From: Clostridiaceae bacterium
GTDB taxonomy: Bacteria; Bacillota; Clostridia; Oscillospirales; Acutalibacteraceae
Assembly (NCBI GenBank): GCA_904501895.1
Contig: CAJGCX010000027.1
Span: 1-15,605, forward strand
Reading direction: 5' to 3'
Length of the DNA: 15,605 nucleotides
The notes beneath the pieces are model-generated. The model ran no database searches. It was given only the letters and a program-made list of their open reading frames with translations, and had not been told where the DNA came from. The stretch's first letter is position 1. Each line of letters begins with the position of its first letter. Positions 7,532-13,214 of the stretch are shown piece by piece. The position numbers and the translations under genes were made by a program.

Positions 7532-8869
7532 ATGGCATTAAAACTTAACGATAATTATGTTAAGAATTTTATTACTGATGACGAGATTAAGGCTATGGCA
7601 GGTGCTGTAGAGGATGCTCATCAGAAGATTTTAGACAAAAGTGGTGAAGGCGCTGACTTTTTAGGTTGGGTTGACCTTCCTGTAAATTATGATAAAGAAG
7701 AATTCGAAAGAATTAAGGTTGCAGCTGATAAAATCAAGAAGGATTCAAAGGCTCTTGTTGTAATCGGTATCGGTGGTTCATATCTCGGTGCTCGTGCTGC
7801 TATTGAATTCTGTACATCACAGAATTATAACCTTGTTTCAAAGGATACTCCAAACATTTATTTCAGTGGTAATTCAATCAGTGGTAATTCGCTTTCAGAG
7901 CTTGTAGATTTAGTTAAGGATGTTGATTTCTCAATCAATGTTATTTCAAAATCAGGTACAACTACTGAGCCTGCAATTGCATTCCGTATTTTCCGTGACC
8001 TTCTTATTAAGAAGTACGGTGAGGAAGAGGCTGCAAAGAGAATTTACGTTACAACTGATAAGGAAAAGGGTACTTTGAAGGAATTCTCTGATAAAGCAGG
8101 TTACGAAACATTCGTAGTTCCTGATGATGTTGGTGGCAGATATTCAGTTCTTACTGCAGTTGGTCTTTTACCAATCGCAGTTGCTGGAATTGATATTGAT
8201 AAAATGATGCAGGGTGCTCAGGATGCTCGTGAAGCATATAGCATTTGCGATATCGAAAAGAATGACTGCTATAAGTACGCTGCACTTCGTAACATCCTTC
8301 TCGGTAAGGGTAAGGCTGTTGAGCTTATGGTTGCATATGAACCTGATTTCACAATGATGAACGAATGGTTTAAGCAGCTTTATGGCGAAAGTGAAGGTAA
8401 GGATGGCAAGGGTATTTTCCCTGCAAGCGTTGTTTGTTCAACTGACCTTCATTCAATGGGACAGTACATTCAGGATGGTGTCAGAATGTTATTCGAAACA
8501 TCCGTTATGTTTACAAAGCCTAAGAGAGAGGTTGTTATTGAAGAGGATGAGGTTAATGCTGACGGTCTTAACTTCCTTGCGGGAAATACAATGGACTTCG
8601 TTAACCGCAGAGCATTTTTAGGCACTGTACTTGCTCATGTTGATGGTGGTGTTCCTAACATCGCAATCGAAATTCCTGAGATGAGTGAATATGAATTCGG
8701 TTATCTCGTTTATTTCTTTGAAAAGGCTTGTGCAATTTCAGGTTATATTTTAGGTGTTAATCCATTTAATCAGCCTGGTGTTGAAAGTTATAAGAAGAAT
8801 ATGTTTGCTCTTCTTGGTAAGCCTGGTTATGAGGCTGAAAAGGAAGCATTATTAGCTCGTATTAAATAA
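7532..8869 (+). CDS. pgi: Glucose-6-phosphate isomerase
   Basis: This cytoplasmic enzyme interconverts glucose-6-phosphate and fructose-6-phosphate in glycolysis and gluconeogenesis. At 445 residues it is the short form usual in Firmicutes. The SIS-domain phosphate-binding loop is seen in VVIGIGGSYLGARAA. Both family signatures are intact: DDVGGRYSVLTAVG, and the C-terminal NQPGVESYKK. Likely catalytic residues are E286 (LYGESEGK), H307 (STDLHSMGQ) and K421 (VESYKK), spaced as in Bacillus-type enzymes. GAGG at 7517-7520 lies 11 bases before the ATG, a little far. The gene downstream follows after 63 bases with no terminator, so the two probably share transcripts. Confidence 0.97.
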   Translation: MALKLNDNYVKNFITDDEIKAMAGAVEDAHQKILDKSGEGADFLGWVDLPVNYDKEEFERIKVAADKIKKDSKALVVIGIGGSYLGARAAIEFCTSQNYNLVSKDTPNIYFSGNSISGNSLSELVDLVKDVDFSINVISKSGTTTEPAIAFRIFRDLLIKKYGEEEAAKRIYVTTDKEKGTLKEFSDKAGYETFVVPDDVGGRYSVLTAVGLLPIAVAGIDIDKMMQGAQDAREAYSICDIEKNDCYKYAALRNILLGKGKAVELMVAYEPDFTMMNEWFKQLYGESEGKDGKGIFPASVVCSTDLHSMGQYIQDGVRMLFETSVMFTKPKREVVIEEDEVNADGLNFLAGNTMDFVNRRAFLGTVLAHVDGGVPNIAIEIPEMSEYEFGYLVYFFEKACAISGYILGVNPFNQPGVESYKKNMFALLGKPGYEAEKEALLARIK

Positions 8870-8882
8870 TTATAAAAGGGAA

Positions 8883-8911
8883 ATGACCACTCCTTGTTGG
8901 GTGGATATAAT
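8883..8911 (+). promoter_or_regulatory. Internal promoter with inverted repeat ahead of the P-loop gene
   Basis: ATGACC (8883-8888), 17 bp and a perfect TATAAT (8906-8911) form a candidate promoter in the pgi/P-loop gap. An imperfect inverted repeat, CCACTCC (8887-8893) against GGGTGG (8899-8904) with one bulged T, fills most of the spacer. It has no U-tract, so it is not a terminator. It could be an operator. Confidence 0.45.
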
Positions 8912-8920
8912 AAATATATA

Positions 8921-8927
8921 GGAGGAG
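8921..8927 (+). promoter_or_regulatory. Ribosome binding site that fixes the P-loop protein start
   Basis: GGAGGAG lies 5 bases before ATG 8933. The earlier in-frame TTG at 8894 lies inside the promoter spacer and has no such site, so the shorter protein is preferred. Confidence 0.8.
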
Positions 8928-8932
8928 ATAAT

Positions 8933-9361
8933 ATGATTTCTCTTATTATCGGTAAAAAAGGAACAGGAAAAACAAAGGTACTTGTAGAGCACGTTAATGA
9001 CGCTGTTCATGTATCAAGTGGTAATGTTGTATGCATCGAAAAGGAAACAAAGCTTACATACGATGTAAACTATCGTGCAAGACTTATTGCAACTGATGTT
9101 TTCGGTGTTACAGGTTATGATGCATTCTATGGCTTCTTAAGTGGCGTTTGTGCAGGTGACCATGATATCACAGATATTTTCGTTGACGCAACATACAGAA
9201 TTGCTGACGATAAAGAAAGAACAGGCGAAGAGCTTGCAGCTTTCCTTAAGAAGGTTGACGGTCTCTCAAAGATTTCTGATACAAAGTTCACTTTCACAAT
9301 TTCATCAGACCTTGAGGAGCTTCCTGAAGCAATGTTTGAGTACTGTGAAAAACTCAACTAA
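8933..9361 (+). CDS. Small P-loop NTPase-like protein of unknown function
   Basis: The protein has 142 residues. I do not recognise a named family. Residues 7-14 (GKKGTGKT) are a clear Walker A directly after the first beta-strand MISLII. DITDIFVDA near residues 77-85 looks like a Walker B strand ending in Asp. The C-terminal half is helical and strongly acidic, with TFTISSDLEELPE as a likely last strand and helix. There is no signal peptide or membrane segment, so it is cytoplasmic. It is far shorter than typical ATPases and lacks recognisable sensor or arginine-finger motifs, so it may bind nucleotide as a regulator or work with a partner. It follows pgi in what is probably the same transcript, also has its own promoter, and ends at a strong terminator. 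Nucleotide binding is likely; hydrolysis and role are unknown. Confidence 0.85.
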   Translation: MISLIIGKKGTGKTKVLVEHVNDAVHVSSGNVVCIEKETKLTYDVNYRARLIATDVFGVTGYDAFYGFLSGVCAGDHDITDIFVDATYRIADDKERTGEELAAFLKKVDGLSKISDTKFTFTISSDLEELPEAMFEYCEKLN

Positions 9362-9379
9362 TTGATTAATAGAAATTAG

Positions 9380-9406
9380 GGCGGGGGTTCAGCTCCCGCC
9401 GTTTTT
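9380..9406 (+). terminator. Intrinsic terminator after the P-loop gene (palindrome family member)
   Basis: GGCGGGGG (9380-9387) pairs with CTCCCGCC (9393-9400) around TTCAG, followed by GTTTTT. It is 18 bases after the stop. The flank TTAGGGCGGGGG resembles the outer arm of the palindromes at 1346 and 13041. Confidence 0.88.
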
Positions 9407-9461
9407 CTGTAAAGTAAGTTAATTTATTTGCAAATTTCACAAAAAATATTTCAAGTTTTTG

Positions 9462-9490
9462 TTGACAAAAACGAAAAAAATATATATAAT
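9462..9490 (+). promoter_or_regulatory. Consensus promoter of the DUF177-rpmF operon
   Basis: TTGACA (9462-9467) and TATAAT (9485-9490) are 17 bp apart, a perfect match to the housekeeping consensus. Transcription from about 9497 places the earlier in-frame start at 9459 outside the mRNA and supports ATG 9519 as the true start. Confidence 0.88.
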
Positions 9491-9518
9491 ATTTAACGCA
9501 TGTGATGAGGAATGTTTT

Positions 9519-10013
9519 ATGAATATTCAACTTGAACAGATTTTTAATCTTGAAGGCTCAAAAAAGGAATTCGATTTCTGTTTTGAACCAGAATACTCTC
9601 TTTCTGACGATATTTCACTTGACGCACCGGGTATTGCGGTTAGTGGTAAAATCGAGAATAACACGGGTATTGTGTCGTTGTCAGGAAGTGCAAAGTTTTC
9701 AGCAACCGTGGTTTGCAGTCGATGTGCCGAGGGCTTTAAGAAGGATTTTCAGGTGGATATTGAGCATTTACTTGCTAATAAGCTTGAAAATGACGATAAT
9801 GATGATTATATCGTTGTTGAGAATTCCATGCTCCAGTTATCTTCATTAGTTTGTGAGGATATAATCTTCTCATTACCATTAAGATTTTTGTGTGATGAGG
9901 AATGTAAGGGACTTTGTTCCCGTTGTGGTAAAAACCTTAATAATGGTCCTTGTGACTGTAAAAAAGAGGTTGACCCACGAATGGCAGCGTTACTTTCGTT
10001 GCTTGAAGATTAG
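9519..10013 (+). CDS. YceD/DUF177 family protein
   Basis: The protein has 164 residues and is cytoplasmic. DUF177/YceD genes are typically found directly before rpmF, as here. In bacteria and plastids the family is linked to 23S rRNA accumulation or ribosome assembly, but its biochemical activity is not settled. The family Cys pattern is visible: C66-x2-C69 in VVCSRCAEGF, then C125, C129, C133, C136, C145 and C147 in a C-terminal cluster (CDEECKGLCSRCGKNL, then GPCDC), which looks like a metal site. VDPRMAALLSLLED closes the protein in the usual way. GAGGA ahead of ATG 9519 gives a good start, and the promoter position excludes longer versions. Only 35 bases separate it from rpmF, so the two are co-transcribed. 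Confidence 0.92.
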   Translation: MNIQLEQIFNLEGSKKEFDFCFEPEYSLSDDISLDAPGIAVSGKIENNTGIVSLSGSAKFSATVVCSRCAEGFKKDFQVDIEHLLANKLENDDNDDYIVVENSMLQLSSLVCEDIIFSLPLRFLCDEECKGLCSRCGKNLNNGPCDCKKEVDPRMAALLSLLED

Positions 10014-10033
10014 TTAATTATTAATTATTATAT

Positions 10034-10042
10034 AAGGAGGTG
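10034..10042 (+). promoter_or_regulatory. Strong ribosome binding site of rpmF
   Basis: AAGGAGGTG is a near-perfect anti-SD match 6 bases before ATG 10049. It contains the in-frame GTG at 10040, which would otherwise be read as a longer start, so that GTG is rejected. Confidence 0.88.
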
Positions 10043-10048
10043 CCCCAC

Positions 10049-10237
10049 ATGGCAGTACCTAAGAGAAGAGTTTCAAAGACAAGAAGAGATAAGAGACGTT
10101 CAAACGTTTGGAAGATGACAGCTCCTGAGCTTGTTAAGTGCCCAAACTGCGGTGGTTATAAGAGACCTCACAGAGTTTGCGGTGAATGCGGACAGTACAA
10201 GGGTAGACAGGTTGTTGCTCTCAAAGAAGAAGCTTAA
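10049..10237 (+). CDS. rpmF: 50S ribosomal protein L32 (zinc-binding form)
   Basis: The protein has 62 residues and starts MAVPKRRVSKTRRDKRR, the invariant basic N-terminus of bL32. The zinc ribbon is intact: C31-x2-C34 (CPNC) and C44-x2-C47 (CGEC), with HRVC between. This is the Cys-plus form; a Cys-minus paralogue, if present, is outside the window. It is part of the large ribosomal subunit. It is co-transcribed with DUF177, translated from a very strong ribosome site and followed by a modest terminator. Confidence 0.97.
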   Translation: MAVPKRRVSKTRRDKRRSNVWKMTAPELVKCPNCGGYKRPHRVCGECGQYKGRQVVALKEEA

Positions 10238-10256
10238 TTTATCTTGTTGATTAAGT

Positions 10257-10288
10257 AAGGCGGAAAGAACGTTTTCTCTCCGCCTTTT
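10257..10288 (+). terminator. Terminator after rpmF, probably leaky
   Basis: AAGGCGGA (10257-10264) pairs with TCCGCCTT (10279-10286), with an inner GAA/TTC stem, but only TTTT and then AG follow. I found no promoter between it and the DUF512 gene, so read-through may feed that gene and der. Confidence 0.75.
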
Positions 10289-10308
10289 AGTGTTGCGTAA
10301 AAATAGTT

Positions 10309-10320
10309 AAAGGCAGGTGA
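10309..10320 (+). promoter_or_regulatory. Ribosome binding site that decides the DUF512 start
   Basis: AAAGGCAGGTGA matches the anti-SD with one extra base. Its AGGTGA part ends 5 bases before TTG 10326. The in-frame GTG at 10317 lies inside the site itself. TTG 10326 is therefore the better start, but GTG 10317 (three residues longer) cannot be excluded. Confidence 0.55.
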
Positions 10321-10325
10321 GTGCT

Positions 10326-11639
10326 TTGTCAGTTAAAATAAATGGTGTAAAGCCTATGTCAATCTGTGCCTTAAAGGGTATTACAGCAGGTGACGAACTA
10401 CTTAAAATCAATGGTAACGACATAATGGATGTGCTTGATTTTGACTTTTATATGACAGAGCAGAATCTTACCTTGACCCTTAAGTGTAGTGACGGAAAAT
10501 ATAAGGTTATAAAAACTGAAAATACAAATTGTGGCTTAGAATTCGAAACATATCTTATGGATAAGCAGCGTCATTGTAAAAATGGTTGTATTTTCTGCTT
10601 TATTGACCAGTTGCCAAAGGGTCTCAGACCAAGTCTTTATTTTAAGGACGACGACAGTCGACTTTCCTTCCTTTTTGGTAATTACATTACACTTACCAAT
10701 ATTTCTGACCACGAGGTTGAACGAATTATTAAAATGCACATAAGTCCTGTTAATATTTCCGTTCATACAATGAATCCCGACCTTCGTGTTAAGATGATGA
10801 AAAACAAAAATGCAGGTAAAAGTCTTGAAATTATCAAGAAGTTTGCAGAGGCAGGAATTCAGATGAATACTCAGCTTGTCCTTTGTCCCGGAATTAATGA
10901 CGGTGATGAATTAAGACGAAGCATTGAGGAATTGTCTGCTTTTTATCCTGCTGTTCAGAGTATTGCTGCTGTCCCTGTGGGTCTTACTAAATTCCGTGAA
11001 GGATTAGAGAAGATTGACCCATATAATAAGGAAACAGCTAGTGAAACAATTGATATTATTGAGGAGTATTCACAGAAATTCCGTAAGGAGCTCGGCGTTG
11101 GTCTTTGCTATCCTGCTGACGAATTTTTCATTAAGGCAGAGCGTGAATTACCCAATGATGATTATTATGATGGTTATCCTCAGCTTGATAACGGTGTCGG
11201 TATTATCCGTTCGTTTTATAACGAGTTTACTGATGAACTTGAATATTGCAATGAAAAGCCATTATATAATAAGGTAACATTGGCAACAGGCTCTGATTTT
11301 TATCCTTATCTTGCAGAGCTTTGCAAAATGGCAGAAGATAAATATAATATCAACATTCAGGTCAAGAAAATTATTAATAATTTCTTTGGTGAAACAATTA
11401 CTGTTTCAGGTCTTATAACAGGTGTTGACCTTTATGAACAGCTTAAAGATGTTGATTTAGGTGAATATTTACTGTTACCAAATTCAATGATTAGTGATTA
11501 CACAAATCATACTGAAAATAAAAACAAATTCCTTGACGATATGACCGTTGAGGAATTGGAGGAACGATTAAATACGAAAATTATTCTGACCAAAGGTGAC
11601 GGAGGTCAGCTTTTAAGAGATATTCTGGGGGTGAAATAA
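10326..11639 (+). CDS. DUF512-family radical-SAM protein with N-terminal PDZ-like domain
   Basis: The protein has 437 residues from the TTG start. The order is a PDZ-like domain (about 5-60, with ALKGITAGDELLKINGNDI), then a radical-SAM core with the cluster motif C84-x3-C88-x2-C91 (CKNGCIFCFIDQLPKGLR), then the DUF512 C-terminal domain (about 230-435). DSRLSFLFGNYITLTN, after the cluster, is characteristic of this family. Its reaction and substrate are not known. The family is common in Clostridia and often lies next to der, so a role in ribosome or RNA biology is a context inference. Its TAA overlaps the der ATG by one base, so translation of der is probably coupled to it. No promoter of its own was found; expression may depend on read-through past the rpmF terminator. 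Confidence 0.92.
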   Translation: MSVKINGVKPMSICALKGITAGDELLKINGNDIMDVLDFDFYMTEQNLTLTLKCSDGKYKVIKTENTNCGLEFETYLMDKQRHCKNGCIFCFIDQLPKGLRPSLYFKDDDSRLSFLFGNYITLTNISDHEVERIIKMHISPVNISVHTMNPDLRVKMMKNKNAGKSLEIIKKFAEAGIQMNTQLVLCPGINDGDELRRSIEELSAFYPAVQSIAAVPVGLTKFREGLEKIDPYNKETASETIDIIEEYSQKFRKELGVGLCYPADEFFIKAERELPNDDYYDGYPQLDNGVGIIRSFYNEFTDELEYCNEKPLYNKVTLATGSDFYPYLAELCKMAEDKYNINIQVKKIINNFFGETITVSGLITGVDLYEQLKDVDLGEYLLLPNSMISDYTNHTENKNKFLDDMTVEELEERLNTKIILTKGDGGQLLRDILGVK

Positions 11640-12970
11640 TGGCAAAACCCGTAGTGGCGATTGTAGGTCGTCCAAATGTAGGTAAAAGTACACTTTTTAA
11701 TAAGCTTATCGGCAAAAGACTTTCTATTGTTGACGATACACCGGGTGTAACTCGTGATAGAATTTATGGCGATTGTGAGTGGCTTGGTCACGAAATGCTT
11801 TTGATTGATACAGGCGGTATTGAGCCATATTCAGACGATATTATTCTTTCACAGATGCGTCGTCAGGCACAGCTTGCTATTGATAGTGCTGATGTTATCA
11901 TTTTTGTAACTGATGTACGAACAGGTGTTGTTGCTACTGATGAAGAGGTTGCAACAATGCTCATTAAGAGTAATAAGCCTATTATCCTTTGTGTAAATAA
12001 GTCTGACTCATTGGGTGAGCCTCCTGCAGAATTCTATGAATTCTATAATTTAGGTCTCGGTGACCCGGTTCAGGTTTCTGCTGCTCACGGTCACGGTACA
12101 GGTGACTTGCTTGACAGAGTCCTTGAATTCCTTCCTGAAGAAGCAGAATCAGAGGAAGAAAGTGAAACTGTAAAGGTTGCCATTATCGGTAAGCCTAACG
12201 CAGGTAAATCATCACTCGTTAATAAAATTGCAGGTGAAGAACGAGTAATCGTTTCAAATATTGCAGGTACAACACGTGATGCAACTGATACTTATGTTGA
12301 CAATGACCACGGTTCATTTATGTTTATTGATACTGCAGGTCTCCGTCGTAAAAGTAAGGTTGAGGACCAGATTGAAAAATATTCTGTAATCAGGGCTCGA
12401 ATGGCTGTTGAAAGAGCTGATGTGTGTGTTATTATGATTGACGCAACAGAAGGCTTTACTGAACAGGACTCAAAGGTTGCAGGTATTGCTCACGAGCTTG
12501 GTAAGGCTTGTATTATCGCTGTTAATAAGTGGGACTTGGTTGAAAAAGATGGTCAGACTATGGATAAATTCCGTAAAAAGCTTATGATTGACTTCTCATT
12601 TATGAGCTATGCACCGATTATTTTCATCAGCGCTAAAACAGGTCAGCGAATTGACCGACTTTTCGAGCTTATTAAGTTTGTTGACTCACAGAATGCAATG
12701 AGAATTTCAACAGGTAAGCTTAACGACGTCCTTGCAAATGCAACTGCTCGTGTACAGCCACCATCAGATAAGGGTAAGCGCCTTAAGATTTACTATATGA
12801 CTCAGGCTTCAACACGACCACCAACATTCGTTTGCTTTGTGAATAATAAGGACTTGTTCCATTATAGCTATCAGCGTTATATCGATAACCAGATTCGTGA
12901 GGTCTTCGGCCTTGAAGGTACACCAACACGCTTCGTTATCCGTGAGCGTGATAAGAACAATAAGAAATAA
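11639..12970 (+). CDS. der: Ribosome biogenesis GTPase Der (EngA)
   Basis: This GTPase with two tandem G domains is needed for maturation of the 50S subunit. The 443-residue length is normal. The first G domain has GRPNVGKST (10-18), DTPGVTRDR (switch I), DTGG and NKSD. The second has GKPNAGKSS (184-192), GTTRDATD, DTAG and NKWD. A KH-like RNA-binding domain fills about 355-443, with the typical PPTFVCFVN. All nucleotide-binding residues are intact. The start codon shares its A with the DUF512 stop (TAATG), and the ribosome site GGGGGTGA (11627-11634) lies inside the DUF512 gene. A good terminator begins 20 bases after the stop. Confidence 0.97.
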   Translation: MAKPVVAIVGRPNVGKSTLFNKLIGKRLSIVDDTPGVTRDRIYGDCEWLGHEMLLIDTGGIEPYSDDIILSQMRRQAQLAIDSADVIIFVTDVRTGVVATDEEVATMLIKSNKPIILCVNKSDSLGEPPAEFYEFYNLGLGDPVQVSAAHGHGTGDLLDRVLEFLPEEAESEEESETVKVAIIGKPNAGKSSLVNKIAGEERVIVSNIAGTTRDATDTYVDNDHGSFMFIDTAGLRRKSKVEDQIEKYSVIRARMAVERADVCVIMIDATEGFTEQDSKVAGIAHELGKACIIAVNKWDLVEKDGQTMDKFRKKLMIDFSFMSYAPIIFISAKTGQRIDRLFELIKFVDSQNAMRISTGKLNDVLANATARVQPPSDKGKRLKIYYMTQASTRPPTFVCFVNNKDLFHYSYQRYIDNQIREVFGLEGTPTRFVIRERDKNNKK

Positions 12971-12990
12971 AATATTAAATTTACTTTTGT

Positions 12991-13018
12991 AAGGCGGAAC
13001 ATTGACTCCGCCTTTTTC
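12991..13018 (+). terminator. Intrinsic terminator of der
   Basis: AAGGCGGA (12991-12998) pairs with TCCGCCTT (13007-13014), an 8-bp stem with an 8-base loop, followed by TTTC. The stem arms are identical to those of the rpmF terminator at 10257. Confidence 0.88.
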
Positions 13019-13040
13019 ATTATTTAAATTATATTTTTAT

Positions 13041-13068
13041 GTAGGGCGGGGGCTTGCTCCCGCCCTAC
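13041..13068. repeat. GC-rich palindrome without U-tract (dispersed repeat)
   Basis: GTAGGGCGGGGGC (13041-13053) pairs with GCTCCCGCCCTAC (13056-13068) over 13 bp with one G-T pair and TT between. It closely matches the palindrome at 1346-1373 in size and outer sequence. A terminator for der already stands 23 bases upstream and no T-run follows, so it is not simply a terminator. Confidence 0.75.
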
Positions 13069-13152
13069 GCTTACAATATTAACTCCTCGATAAACTTCAA
13101 TTGATTTTTGAGAAATTATATTATGTTAAATCTCTGTTTATAATAACATTTA

Positions 13153-13181
13153 TTGACAAATTTTTTATTAAATACTATAAT
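13153..13181 (+). promoter_or_regulatory. Consensus promoter of the LRR surface protein gene
   Basis: TTGACA (13153-13158) and TATAAT (13176-13181) are exactly 17 bp apart. The spacer is very AT-rich, with a run of six T. It lies 33 bases ahead of the start codon. Confidence 0.85.
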
Positions 13182-13214
13182 GATATTTGTATAAATTTAT
13201 CCGGAGGCGTGTAT

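Noticed and set aside
13041..13068. Second terminator after der
   Set aside because: The stem is strong, but GCTTACAAT follows in place of a T-run and a complete terminator already lies at 12991.
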